Positions 1 to 9,903 of a DNA stretch of 64,000 bases are shown piece after piece. Position numbers and translations under genes: made by a program. The notes beneath the pieces were generated by a model. That model worked only from the letters and a program-made list of their open reading frames with translations. It was not told where the DNA came from and did not search any database. Origin of the DNA: Paenibacillus larvae subsp. larvae. GTDB lineage: Bacteria > Bacillota > Bacilli > Paenibacillales > NBRC-103111. The stretch spans positions 4,221,501 to 4,285,500 of the forward strand of contig NZ_CP019687.1 of NCBI RefSeq assembly GCF_002003265.1, written 5' to 3'. Position 1 is the stretch's first letter. Every line of letters starts with the position of its first letter.

Positions 1-2645
1 TTGCCAATAATACAAGTACCAAAAGTTTTGATGTAACAAGTGACGGTTTTTTTGACTACGTCCGCAGGTCCATGCCGGGTTATGATATCGAAGATTATGG
101 AAGAGCGCACAAAGCTGGTTCTTTGTCCATCCAGTCTCAGAAATCAACGATTTTAACCAATGCCCAATTATGGAACCAGACTTTTAAAGGTCCTTATGAT
201 GCTTTCGATATCATCGGCCGCCAAAATCCTGCTCTGTATGTAATGAAGCTGGAACCGGATGAGAGCATGGAGGCCGTAAACTACGGTCCCAAGAAATTCA
301 ATGTTCTTCTTAAAGGAACGCATGATTATGCTTATTATGACCAGGACGGAGATGTAAGCAGCTACGAGAGATTATCCCACACTTCAAGTGCGGAGGTAAG
401 TGCTTCCGAACGTATTGCGATTATGAATTCCGGGACACAAGCGTCCGAGGTATCTGCGCCATTTGATGTGTTTCATCTAAGAAAAAGAAGCACGCCTGTT
501 ACCTTTAAAAAGAAACTAAGTCCGGAGTTTACCATCGAATTGCAGAATGTATCCAAGAGAGCATTCCGTATTCCGGTAAGCGGCAAGTTCGACCAGGCTT
601 CTTATAACGAGCTCGGACACAATCGTTCCTATGATCGCTTATCTTCAGCCAAAGATCTTTATGTAGATAAAAAAGTCCGCTCGGTTATCACGAATGCGGA
701 TGTTCAGGCTGTAGAAGTTACCGGTCCTTTTGATGCATTCAAGATTTCCGACCGGAAACAGCCGGCCCTATTTATCAGGCAGCTAGGCGTGAACAAAAAT
801 ATCAACATCGTCAATACTTCAGAGAAAAAAAGCAGCGTCAAAATAAAGGGCACCTATGATTATGCTGAATATGATCAGGCAGACAGCATTCTGAAATATG
901 GCCATAATCAGCGTGACACGGTTAAAGATACCAATCCTGATATCACACTCGCTTTAATGAATACGGGTACGAAAAGTATAGAAGTGTCAGGCCCTTATGA
1001 TATCTATGAAGTTACCGACAGAAAGACTCCGGTTTCTTTCATAGAAACGCTTTCGCCTGGCCAAACGGTCGAAGCACTGAATCACAGTTCCAAAATATAT
1101 AGTGTATATCCAACCGGTGCAGTAGATTACGTCAAATATAATCAAAAGATGGAGCAAACATACAATCAGCGTAAAGCTGACTTGAAATCTCATGTGGTCC
1201 TGAAAGAACATAAAATCGTATTAACTAACGCGGATGACCAAAATATTACAGTGACAGGTTCATATGATGCATTCAAGTTCAACAAAAGAGACAATCCGGC
1301 ATTTCTCGTCAGAAAAATCGTCCCGGGAATCAGTATAGATATTATCAATACAAGCTCAGGCGCTTCGGTTGCCGCGTTTAATAGTTCCTATGATTGTGCA
1401 ACCTATGATGCCGAAAACAGGATAGAAAAATATAAACAATCAAAAAGTGCTTCAACGGAGGACATTCCGGCTCATAACACTTTAGCAGCCATGAATACCG
1501 GAAATCAGGTGCTGGAAATAGCAGCACCCTATGATATTACGGAAATGAAAGACAGACCTACACCTGTAACTGTTATGAAAGGGCTTGGCAAAGGGGAAAC
1601 AATAGAAATAGAGAATACTTCCAAACGCATTTTCCTTTTAGAAATAAGTGGTGTATTTGATTACGCTGCTTACAAGGCACAAGGTTATTTTAACAGCTAT
1701 CAAAGGGATGCGGCGGCGCGTAAAGCTATAATGTGGCCCGGTGCAAGATACGTGGTGACCAATAATCGGCCAGAGAAAGTGATGGTTTCCGGACCCTATG
1801 ATGCCTATGTGGTCTCTGAAAGAAACAACCCGGCTGTTTTAGTGAAATCCATTTTGCCCGGACAGTCTGTCGATCTGCAAAATATAAATCCTTCTTACAT
1901 TAAGTTGAACATACATGGGATTTTTGACTCAGTGGTCTATAATAAATCGGGGCAGATTGCTTCTACTGATACGTCCGTAAGTCCGAAAGAAACAGATTTA
2001 TCCGCCGGTTTCAGGATGCTCGTTACGAATGCGGATGCAAACGGGTTTGAAGTGGAAGGGCCTTTTGACGCATTAAGGGTTCTGGATGCCGAACAATGGT
2101 TTACCAAACATATAGGTCAGGGCCAAACGATAGAAGCCAAGAACGAAGCCGGTACAGAACTGGATCTTGCCATTGACGGAACTTTTGATTATGTATTGTA
2201 TTCCCAGGCAGGAACGAAGTATGGGAAAGACCTGCCTCCCGGTTCTTTACATCTGAAATCCAGGGAACGGGCCGTTATAACGAATAGAACGGGTGCTCCT
2301 GTAACGGTTAGCGGATTAAAGGACGGATTTTCTCTGCGGGATCAAGCTGACCCGGCATTAGCCATCCAGGTTCTTAAACCGGGTGAGAACAGCAAGGTTA
2401 AAAATAAGCGCAGTTCTGCCAAATTTTCTATTGCAGGAACTTTTGATTATGTACAGAAAAGATCGGATCAGGATTATAGTATATTTGGGCACTTGCAAGA
2501 TTCGCAGGAGATGACAAATCATTTCCAGACAATCGTGACCCATGCAGGTTCAGGGAATCTGGAGATCTGGGGACCGTATGCCGAGTTAGAGATAGAGAAC
2601 TGGAAAGAACCGGCTCTTGCCAAGCTATCCCTGGAACCGGGATAA
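1..2645 (+). CDS. Rhs-family giant protein, N-terminal repeat half (5' end outside window, ends at premature stop)
   Basis: The reading frame is open from base 3, so the true start lies upstream. The visible ~880 residues are about ten tandem copies of an ~86-residue module. Each module carries a TN/MNTG start, a GP[YF]DA[FY] motif, a DR..PA or R.TPV segment, a PGQ[ST][VI] turn and a G.[FY]DY..Y end. Two subtypes alternate. The frame stops at TAA 2643-2645, directly after LEPG. The codon is exactly where sister modules read PGQ, and the same frame continues with another module and then the Rhs core (next entry). One C-to-T change (CAA to TAA) therefore splits a single protein. I do not recognise the module; a beta-rich surface or carbohydrate-binding fold is only a guess. 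Whether readthrough or internal starts give product cannot be seen. Confidence 0.75.
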   Translation, partial: ANNTSTKSFDVTSDGFFDYVRRSMPGYDIEDYGRAHKAGSLSIQSQKSTILTNAQLWNQTFKGPYDAFDIIGRQNPALYVMKLEPDESMEAVNYGPKKFNVLLKGTHDYAYYDQDGDVSSYERLSHTSSAEVSASERIAIMNSGTQASEVSAPFDVFHLRKRSTPVTFKKKLSPEFTIELQNVSKRAFRIPVSGKFDQASYNELGHNRSYDRLSSAKDLYVDKKVRSVITNADVQAVEVTGPFDAFKISDRKQPALFIRQLGVNKNINIVNTSEKKSSVKIKGTYDYAEYDQADSILKYGHNQRDTVKDTNPDITLALMNTGTKSIEVSGPYDIYEVTDRKTPVSFIETLSPGQTVEALNHSSKIYSVYPTGAVDYVKYNQKMEQTYNQRKADLKSHVVLKEHKIVLTNADDQNITVTGSYDAFKFNKRDNPAFLVRKIVPGISIDIINTSSGASVAAFNSSYDCATYDAENRIEKYKQSKSASTEDIPAHNTLAAMNTGNQVLEIAAPYDITEMKDRPTPVTVMKGLGKGETIEIENTSKRIFLLEISGVFDYAAYKAQGYFNSYQRDAAARKAIMWPGARYVVTNNRPEKVMVSGPYDAYVVSERNNPAVLVKSILPGQSVDLQNINPSYIKLNIHGIFDSVVYNKSGQIASTDTSVSPKETDLSAGFRMLVTNADANGFEVEGPFDALRVLDAEQWFTKHIGQGQTIEAKNEAGTELDLAIDGTFDYVLYSQAGTKYGKDLPPGSLHLKSRERAVITNRTGAPVTVSGLKDGFSLRDQADPALAIQVLKPGENSKVKNKRSSAKFSIAGTFDYVQKRSDQDYSIFGHLQDSQEMTNHFQTIVTHAGSGNLEIWGPYAELEIENWKEPALAKLSLEPG

Positions 2646-2777
2646 AGCCTTTATGCCACGAATAAAGCTTCATCTTCTTACCATAAAGTTAGAATAGATG
2701 GTTTATTTGAATACTACTCTGCTACAAGCGGACTTATTGCCGGAAATGGGAATATCAACCTTGGTCCGGGCAGGACA

Positions 2778-5700
2778 GTGCAAATTACCAATACAGATAC
2801 AAAGGCCTATGATGTCTATGCCCCTTACGAAACGTTTGAGTTAAGCAGAACGGCACCTCCGGAAGAACATGAACCGGATGGTGACATCTCTACCCAAGAT
2901 CCCACGGACATTGACCCGGATTCATTCCATGGCGATCCGGTTGATACGGCAACAGGGGCGCAAGCCATCTACAAAGATATGCTGACGGTCCATGGTACGG
3001 TAGACATTCCATTTCAAATCCAATATTATTCCTTGCTGCTGAATAAAGGCGATATGGGATACGGATGGGGACATCATTACGAAATCAGACTGGCTAAAGA
3101 GGAAAGCGGAAACCTGACCTTGCATTGGAATGCCAATAGAAAAAGTATCTTCAAGCCGTCTGGCGACAACAAATACCATTCCGATAATAAATCGGCTGCA
3201 CACGACCAATTGACTAAAGAGGGCAACGGGTATGAGTTAAAGAGAAACAACGGAACTTCCCTTACTTTTGACGAATCGGGTAAACTTCTGGAAATGAAGA
3301 GCAAAACCGGAGAAACAATCCGGTTTACTTATGACGGAAACGGCCGGCTGAACCAGGTCGTGGATCCTGTCACCAACAAGTATCTGAATTTGCAATACAA
3401 TGAGTCAGGGCTGCTTCAGCAAGTCCAAGATAGTATGCAGCGGACGGTGAAGTTTGACTATGACGACAAATTCCGGCTGACTCATATCCATGATGCGGAT
3501 TCTAATGAAACAGTGTATACGTATGATGAAGCAGGTAGAATGGTTACAGGTTCAGAAGGCGGAGTTACCAGGTTTGAAAACACGTATGACGAAAAAGGCC
3601 GGATAGTAGAGCAGAAGGACGGGGTTCAAGGACATGCTCCTACACGCTTCAAATATGAAGAAAAAGAAGGTCAATTCATCACTACGGTTACGAACCGGGA
3701 AGGGAAAACGAAGAAATTAACCCACGACAGTAAACACCGGCTGATGAAAATGGTGAACGAGGAGGGGCAAACGACTTCCTATCAATATGATGATCAGGGA
3801 AACCGTATCAAAGTAACGGATGCATTAAACAAAACGAATCAATTCGCTTACGATGAACGGGGCCATGTAATTTCCGTAACAGACCAGAACGGCAAAAAGA
3901 TCAGTATGAGTTACGATAGCTCGAACAACTTGTTGGAAGTCGTAAACCAAGGTGAAAAAATCACCTATACCTATGATAACCGCAACCGGTTAACGGGGAT
4001 TACCAATCCGAACGGCCAAAAAACAACCTATGCCTATGATGAGCAAGGTTACCTGGCAAAGGTTACGGATGCGCTGGGAAGAGCCATCACTTATCAATAT
4101 GAGGACGGAGAACTCCGCTCCCTGACGAACGCTGAAGGAAATAAAATTACGTACCAATATGACCGTGCGGGGCGTATAACCGGCATCACGGGTCCTAATG
4201 GCAAAACGACATCCTATGAATACACAAATTCCGGCCAGATCGTCAAGGTGGCAGACCCGCTGGGCCATACCACAAGCTACCAGTATGACGGCAGAGGAAA
4301 TCCGGTTCTGGTTACGGACCCTAAAGGGAACCAGACCGTTTTCCAATATAATGAAAACGATAGTCTGACCCGTGTAACCAACGCTTTAAAACAAACAACG
4401 ACGTTTGCTTATGACGGGGAAGACAGATTAATTCAGGTTACGGATCTGTCAGGAAACAGCCAAAAAACAGCATACGACGGTGTAGGAAATGTGACCAAGC
4501 AAACCGATGGAGCAGGCAGTACGGTTTCCTATTCCTACGATGCCATAGGACGGCTCACAGCTATCTACGACGCTGAAGGGCGCAGAATCTTTTCCGTTTT
4601 GTATGATGCGTCCGGCAGACCGAAATCAACAACCAATGCCTTGAATAAGACGGTGAAAAGCCGTTATAAAGCAAACGGGCAGTTGGATATGATTACAGAT
4701 GCATTAGGGAATCAGACCCAATATACGTTTGACGGCCTAAACCAGCTTACACAGGTAAAAGATTCAAAGGATGGCATAAGCGCCCAAACCTTTGATGAAG
4801 CTAACCAGCTCACTTCATTGAAGGACCCTGCGGGGAACGAAACGAAATGGACTTATGACCAGGCCGGACGGATCTTAAGCGAAACGAATTCAACAGGAGG
4901 CAAACAGCTTTACGAATATAACAGCTGCGGACAGCTAAGTTCAGAGCACAATGCCCGCGGGCAAACCACCAAATATCAATATGACGGGGCAGGGCATCTG
5001 ATTTCGTTTACTGATGAAGCGGGCAATGTCACTTATACTTACGATGCTTCCGGCAATATCACCTCGGTCACGGATGAAAAAGGGAACACATTAAAGAGGA
5101 CGTATGACGCTTTAAACCGTGTCGAGACTTATACGGATCAGGACGGGAATCAGATCGGCTACGAATATGACCAGGCCGGAAATCTGAAAGCTCTCATCTA
5201 TCCGGACAAAAAGAAAGTGCAGTACACGTACGATGCGAATCATCGCCTTAAGGAAGTCACAGACCCGGCAGGCAGAAAAACAACGTATACGTACGACAAA
5301 CACGGCAATCTGGAACAAACGATACGGCCGGACGGTTTCAAAGAGACCCGGACCTACGATGCCGCAGGGCAATTGCTCACCCTGTCGGATCGGGCAGCAG
5401 ACGGCTCTTCCATCAGTGAGTATACGTTTACGTATGATGCAAACGGGAATGTAAGCACAGAGGACAACAAAGTGCCTGATATTACAGTACAAGGGCCTGA
5501 ACAGAAAGGTGCGGGACTGTCCCCCTCCACACTGCTTGCCGGAAAAGCGGAGATGGCCTATGGAAAAGATAACCGGTTAGACACGTATAACGGAATGAAG
5601 GTAGAGTACGATGCGGACGGAAACCAAATTACCGGACCGTTAGGAGAATCCCGGGAGAGCTTCAAGTACGATGCCCGCAACCGGCTTATCCAGGCAGGGC

Positions 5701-6857
5701 AAACCGCCTATGCGTATAACAGCGAAAATAACCGGATTTCGGTCACAAAAGGGAACTCGGTAACGAAATACGTGGTCAACCCCCACGCCATGCTGTCCCA
5801 AATCCTGATGGAGACAGACGGGAACGGAAAAGGTCAAGCCTGGTATGTCTACGGCCTGGGATTAATAGGCAGAGAAGATAGCGAAGGAACCTACCAAACG
5901 TACCATTATGACCGGAGGGGAAGCACGGTAGCCCTGACGGCTTTATCCGGGGAAGTGACAGACCGATACGTATATGGCCCTTACGGAGAATTGTTAAGAA
6001 AGACCGGAGATACCAAGCAGCCTTTCCTGTATAATGGACGTGACGGAGTCGTGACTGATGATAACGGCCTATACTACATGAGGGCCCGGTACTATAACCC
6101 GGACATCAAGAGATTTATAAACCGGGATGTCCTGACGGGAAGCATCAGCGTAGGCCAAAGTCTGAACCGGTACGCATACGTGAACGGAAACCCGGTATCT
6201 TATGTAGACCCGTTTGGACTAAGCCGTGATTCAGACACCTCCCCATACGCCCACGCGGCCAACTTTGTGCTCGACTTCATCCCGTTTGTGGGATCGATAA
6301 AAGGAGCCTTCGAGGCTTTCACAGGCGTGTATGTGATAACGGGAGAAACGTTATCTGCAAGTGACCGCTGGGCAGCAGGAATCGGCTCAGTGTTAGGCGC
6401 CCTCCCCATACCCGGAGCCAAGCAGGGCGGCAAGTACTTAACCAAGGGCACGATAGAGCTGGAGGAACAGCTGGAGAAATCCCTGGTTTCCGCCGGAACC
6501 AGCAAGTACAGGCTCCCCATGGATTTGCAGTTGTTTGCGGGTAAGGCTGGTAGTGGGGCTAAGTCGATAGCGAATATGGCTGAGTTTTTTAGTGATGGAT
6601 TTGGAAAAAGTATAAAAAATAATGTTACAAAAACTAAAAACCAATTTCAGGGGCAATCAATATATAAGGTAACAAAGAAAACAGATAATTCTTATTTGAA
6701 AAAGGGAGATGGTCTCTATTTGTATAATTTACACAAAGACCATTTGGAAATCATAGACAGTAAAGGGAAGGTAAAAGCAGTTCTAAATCTTGATGGTTCT
6801 TTGAATGTTACCAAGACTGAAAAAGTATTAAAAGAAGGAAGAAGAGTTAAATGGTAA
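2778..6857 (+). CDS. Rhs/YD-repeat polymorphic toxin, core and C-terminal toxin half
   Basis: The open frame runs from the stop at 2645 to 6857 and is in phase with the previous entry. GTG 2778 is only the first usable start codon and has no good ribosome site. Order of parts: the last copy of the N-terminal module, a GDPVDTATGA segment typical of the DUF6531 Rhs entry domain (~residue 55), dozens of YD repeats (Y.YD..GN/GR), the Rhs core end RYYNPDIKRFINRD and DPFGLS (~residues 1095-1150), a PT-TG-like pretoxin segment (FVLDFIPFVGSIKGAFEA, ~1165), PMDLQLFAG (~1245), and a ~105-residue variable tip. The tip contains LHKDHLEIID and VLNLDGS, which recalls compact colicin-E3-like ribonuclease tips. 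The residue three before the first His is Tyr rather than the Asp I would expect, so activity is doubtful. DNA from ~6540 onward is clearly AT-richer than the core, as in exchanged toxin tips. Confidence 0.8.
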   Translation: MQITNTDTKAYDVYAPYETFELSRTAPPEEHEPDGDISTQDPTDIDPDSFHGDPVDTATGAQAIYKDMLTVHGTVDIPFQIQYYSLLLNKGDMGYGWGHHYEIRLAKEESGNLTLHWNANRKSIFKPSGDNKYHSDNKSAAHDQLTKEGNGYELKRNNGTSLTFDESGKLLEMKSKTGETIRFTYDGNGRLNQVVDPVTNKYLNLQYNESGLLQQVQDSMQRTVKFDYDDKFRLTHIHDADSNETVYTYDEAGRMVTGSEGGVTRFENTYDEKGRIVEQKDGVQGHAPTRFKYEEKEGQFITTVTNREGKTKKLTHDSKHRLMKMVNEEGQTTSYQYDDQGNRIKVTDALNKTNQFAYDERGHVISVTDQNGKKISMSYDSSNNLLEVVNQGEKITYTYDNRNRLTGITNPNGQKTTYAYDEQGYLAKVTDALGRAITYQYEDGELRSLTNAEGNKITYQYDRAGRITGITGPNGKTTSYEYTNSGQIVKVADPLGHTTSYQYDGRGNPVLVTDPKGNQTVFQYNENDSLTRVTNALKQTTTFAYDGEDRLIQVTDLSGNSQKTAYDGVGNVTKQTDGAGSTVSYSYDAIGRLTAIYDAEGRRIFSVLYDASGRPKSTTNALNKTVKSRYKANGQLDMITDALGNQTQYTFDGLNQLTQVKDSKDGISAQTFDEANQLTSLKDPAGNETKWTYDQAGRILSETNSTGGKQLYEYNSCGQLSSEHNARGQTTKYQYDGAGHLISFTDEAGNVTYTYDASGNITSVTDEKGNTLKRTYDALNRVETYTDQDGNQIGYEYDQAGNLKALIYPDKKKVQYTYDANHRLKEVTDPAGRKTTYTYDKHGNLEQTIRPDGFKETRTYDAAGQLLTLSDRAADGSSISEYTFTYDANGNVSTEDNKVPDITVQGPEQKGAGLSPSTLLAGKAEMAYGKDNRLDTYNGMKVEYDADGNQITGPLGESRESFKYDARNRLIQAGQTAYAYNSENNRISVTKGNSVTKYVVNPHAMLSQILMETDGNGKGQAWYVYGLGLIGREDSEGTYQTYHYDRRGSTVALTALSGEVTDRYVYGPYGELLRKTGDTKQPFLYNGRDGVVTDDNGLYYMRARYYNPDIKRFINRDVLTGSISVGQSLNRYAYVNGNPVSYVDPFGLSRDSDTSPYAHAANFVLDFIPFVGSIKGAFEAFTGVYVITGETLSASDRWAAGIGSVLGALPIPGAKQGGKYLTKGTIELEEQLEKSLVSAGTSKYRLPMDLQLFAGKAGSGAKSIANMAEFFSDGFGKSIKNNVTKTKNQFQGQSIYKVTKKTDNSYLKKGDGLYLYNLHKDHLEIIDSKGKVKAVLNLDGSLNVTKTEKVLKEGRRVKW

Positions 6858-6868
6858 GGAGCAGAAAA

Positions 6869-7163
6869 ATGAAAAATAGTTTAGAGAGTATACTTGATTT
6901 ATTAATTAAAATTAATGATCAGTGTAAAAGAGAGGTAATTTCAAAGGATGTATTTGATGAGGAAAAAAAATATAAAAGAATTTTGAAAAAGTGTTAAGTG
7001 AAACTCCTAAATTAATTGAAAGCATCAGCAATTCTAATGACACAAATGAAATTGTTGAAAAAAAATTTATTTGCATTTAAATCTATCTGACTCTATTTGG
7101 CATATTGAGCAAATCCATGAATTAGTAAAATTAATGGCTGGGAAATATAGAGAATCTATATAA
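6869..7163 (+). pseudogene. Frameshifted small gene in immunity-protein position
   Basis: ATG 6869 follows the Rhs stop by 11 bases and opens a 42-codon frame (starts MKNSLESILDLL) ending at TAA 6995. In a second frame, coding continues as NFEKVLSETPKLIESIS, and after an A-run near 7058-7066 in a third frame as HLNLSDSIWHIEQIHELVK to TAA 7161. Joined with two single-base corrections in or next to A-rich runs (6971-6990 and 7058-7066), this gives one acidic helical protein of about 98 residues. Size, AT content and position match cognate immunity proteins of Rhs toxins; the family is not recognised. The shifts could be real or homopolymer read errors. Confidence 0.55.
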
Positions 7164-7208
7164 AGTTTTCTGGAATATTTGACTTTTTTATGGGAGGAGA
7201 TTTGGTTT

Positions 7209-8272
7209 TCAAAGAAGGGATTCTCTGAAGAATGTGAACTGGACATCATCATGCTTCTCCTTTAAATCAGCGAAAACTCGCTCTATGGTTTCTTCTCGCT
7301 CTGCGTAAATCCGTTTGTTTTCTTCTGTATGGCGAAGGTGGTCAGCCTCTTCCACACATTCAGCCCAAACATGACGACTAATACGCTTCACTGCCTCTTT
7401 ACTCTCTGTACATTGTGTCCGGAAAGGACAGGCTTGGCAGATTGCCGGATTCGAGCGATACATTTTATAACCAGCACGGTTCGTTGTTTCGTAAGACAGT
7501 ATGGCATTTGCCGGACACAGGTAGCAGTCGTAGTGCTCATCGTAAACGTAATCATGCTTTTTAAAGAATTCTTCTTTCGTCTTGGGACGGGTATACGGCA
7601 GGACGGGACGAATCTCTTGTTCTTGCAGCATTTTGCAGACGCGGTATGGAAGCTGTAGGCGAAAACACGTTCTTTCTCTCCCTTCACGAACAAACCACAC
7701 TCCGGGTCAGTCGTGCTCACCTTCACCTCCTTCTGCGTGACATTGGGCTTTTTTTCGAATCCATGTAGAGCCCGATCTTGATTGATCTGTTCATCAAGCT
7801 GATCCTGGTACTTTCGACTTTGCTCCTGAACGATCTGTTTTACATATTTGTTTTTGTTCGCACTTGCTTTAACATGTGTCGCATCGATGAAGAGTACGTC
7901 AGGTTCAATGAAACCATGCCGGGCAGCTTCTTCGAGGATGCGATGAAAGATTCCCTCAAACAGCTAGTATCCCGAAAACGGCGCACATAATTTTTACCCA
8001 GCGTGGAGAAATGAGGAATGGGCAGAGTGAAGTCATTCCAATAAACCAACGGTACGCGACGTTGGTTTCAATCTCTTTAATGGTCGACGCATGGAGCGAA
8101 TTACCAAAAAGGCATTGAATAAGCGCAATTTTAAAAAGAACAACCGGATCAATGCTAGGGCGGCCATTATCTTCACAGTAAACATCCCGAACCAAGTCAT
8201 AGATGAAACTAAAATCGATGGCGTATTCGATTTTACGGACCAAATGATCTTTAGGTACAAGCTCGTCCACAC
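7209..8272 (-). pseudogene. IS1182-family transposase remnant
   Basis: Read on the minus strand in several frames. 8270 to ~7956 encodes DELVPKDHLVRKIEYAIDF and RPSIDPVVLFKIALIQCLFG, the N-terminal transposase domain. 7950-7780 encodes a DATHVKASANKNKYVKQ segment with the first catalytic Asp. 7726-7253 encodes TTDPECGLFVKGE, CPANAILSYETTNRAGYKMYRS, and ERVFADLKEKH. At least two frameshifts separate the pieces. The last ~40 residues expected after LKEKH are missing, and so are the first residues before DELVP. No terminal repeats or target duplication are visible, so the copy is dead. Confidence 0.85.
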
Positions 8273-8308
8273 TCCCGCACTAGTTATTTACCTATATGAT
8301 TTAAAATA

Positions 8309-8555
8309 ATCAAAAAAATATTTTTTAAAGAATTTTTTGATAGATTGCGGCCTTGCCCTGCAAAAACTTGGGTGTACTATATTGTGAACAAAATAAGTAA
8401 AATCAAAATTGTTAATAGAAATATTAAAAAATGGTACTTTTTTAATATTTATCTATAAAAATATCATAATTCCAGCAAATATTATCATAAAAAGAGGATA
8501 TTTAAGTTAAAAATGAACGTGTAATTATGTGTTTTCGTAATATAATAACGGTGAG
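8309..8555 (+). promoter_or_regulatory. WxL-locus promoter region (copy 1), probable activator-dependent promoter
   Basis: The -10 is TATAAT at 8541-8546. No consensus -35 lies 17 bases upstream; instead the segment around 8508-8527 (TGAACGTGTAATT) is conserved in a second copy at 17653-17673. A 26-base block at 8321-8346 is identical to 17459-17484 and is part of an inverted repeat (TCAAAAAA ... TTTTTTGA). Spacing between the two blocks is about 190-200 bases in both copies. Conservation of the blocks rather than of a -35 suggests binding by an activator, for which the adjacent Mga-like gene (15714-17191) is the natural candidate. Confidence 0.5.
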
Positions 8556-8578
8556 AGAAAAATAAAGGAGTTTAGTCT

Positions 8579-9307
8579 ATGAAAAAGTTAACAATGAGAA
8601 AAAATTTTGCAACAAAACTGACACTTGTAGGAACATTAAGCGTTTTATCGTTAATTGGTACTTCTCAATCAACTTTTGCTGCACTTCCTCAAGATGGCAA
8701 GTCAAAAGCAACCATCACATTTACACCAGGCACAAGCCCGGTACCTCCTGTCGATCCAACAGACCCATCAAAACCAATTGATCCGGCTGATCCGGAAAAT
8801 CCGACAGATCCTCCTACGGGAAATTCGGGTCCCTTGTCGTTAGATTATGTTTCATCCGTTTCTTTTGGATCTCACGAAATTTCAGCTGGAAACGAAATTT
8901 ATTATTCTACGTCTAAAAAACCTTTTATTCAAGTTTCTGACCGTCGGGGTACAGGTGATGGCTGGACAGTGACGGCTGCTGCAAGTTCATTTAAAGACGG
9001 TGAAGGCAAGGATGTGTTAAAGGGTGCTGTTCTAACCTTGAAAAATGCAGAGGTTCTATCCAATTCTACTTCTTCAGAGAAACCAACACCTGAACAACAA
9101 GTAACCTTAACCACAGATGGTACACAGGCTAAAATAGTAGCTGCTAAAGAAAATACTGGTTTAGGTACATGGCTTACCCGTTGGTTTGCTGCCCAATCAG
9201 ACTCAGAGAATAAGAATGTAACATTGAGTGTTCCTGCAGGTTCTGCTATTGTAGGTAACCATGAGGCAACTATAACTTGGACTCTGAGTGACGCTCCGGG
9301 AAAATAA
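8579..9307 (+). CDS. Small WxL-domain secreted surface protein
   Basis: 242 residues. ATG 8579 has AAAGGAG 6-12 bases upstream. Residues 1-34 form a signal peptide with a KKLTMRK start, a hydrophobic stretch and an STFAA cleavage region. Residues ~55-85 are a proline/aspartate-rich linker with repeated DPT/DPE units. The C-terminal ~155 residues are a WxL domain with its two signatures, GWTVTA and the terminal TWTLSDAP. WxL domains bind peptidoglycan non-covalently. The next genes encode the DUF916/DUF3324 anchor and a large WxL protein, the classic three-part WxL locus. A decayed paralogue with the same promoter lies at 17700-17790. Confidence 0.88.
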   Translation: MKKLTMRKNFATKLTLVGTLSVLSLIGTSQSTFAALPQDGKSKATITFTPGTSPVPPVDPTDPSKPIDPADPENPTDPPTGNSGPLSLDYVSSVSFGSHEISAGNEIYYSTSKKPFIQVSDRRGTGDGWTVTAAASSFKDGEGKDVLKGAVLTLKNAEVLSNSTSSEKPTPEQQVTLTTDGTQAKIVAAKENTGLGTWLTRWFAAQSDSENKNVTLSVPAGSAIVGNHEATITWTLSDAPGK

Positions 9308-9903
9308 TACCAATTTAATAAATGTATCGCGAGACAGAAGTTTATGGTTTCGCGATATATTTATTTAGAGCTATCGTTCACAATTTCACAGAGAGAGGAA
9401 TTACCATGAAAAGAAACTATGTGCTGATGCTGATCACGGTAATCATTAGTCTCATTTTTATCCCTTATTCAGTAAGTGCAAATGAGGGCGATGTTGATTT
9501 TTCTATTCAAGCACTTATACCGGAAAATCAAATAGATAAAAAGAAAACTTATTTTGATTTAAAAATGAAGCCAGAACAAAAACAAGATATCCAACTGCAA
9601 GTTTTCAATAGTAGTTCTAAAAAAATAACCATTGAAATGGATGTTACGTTTGCAACGACAAATCAAAATGGGCTAATTGATTATACGATTTCAGATATCA
9701 GCAAGGCGGATGAAAGTTTAAGGATACCTTTGCCGGAAATTACGAATATTTCTAACAGAGAGGTTGTTCTTCAGCCAGGCCAATCCAAAATCGTGACCAT
9801 CACTATCACAATGCCAGAGGAAGAATATGATGGGGTTATTTTAGGTGCTGTGCATTTTAAAAAGAAATTAAGTGATAAGAATGAAAGTGATTCTTCCGGT
9901 AGT

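Noticed and set aside
5233-5454. Short frames on both strands inside the Rhs core
   Set aside because: They arise from the periodic YD-repeat codons and have no ribosome site.
72-6857. The Rhs YD repeats and N-terminal modules as a CRISPR-like or satellite array
   Set aside because: The periodicity is at protein level within open frames and the DNA copies diverge; no spacer/repeat structure. No CRISPR array was seen anywhere in the window.
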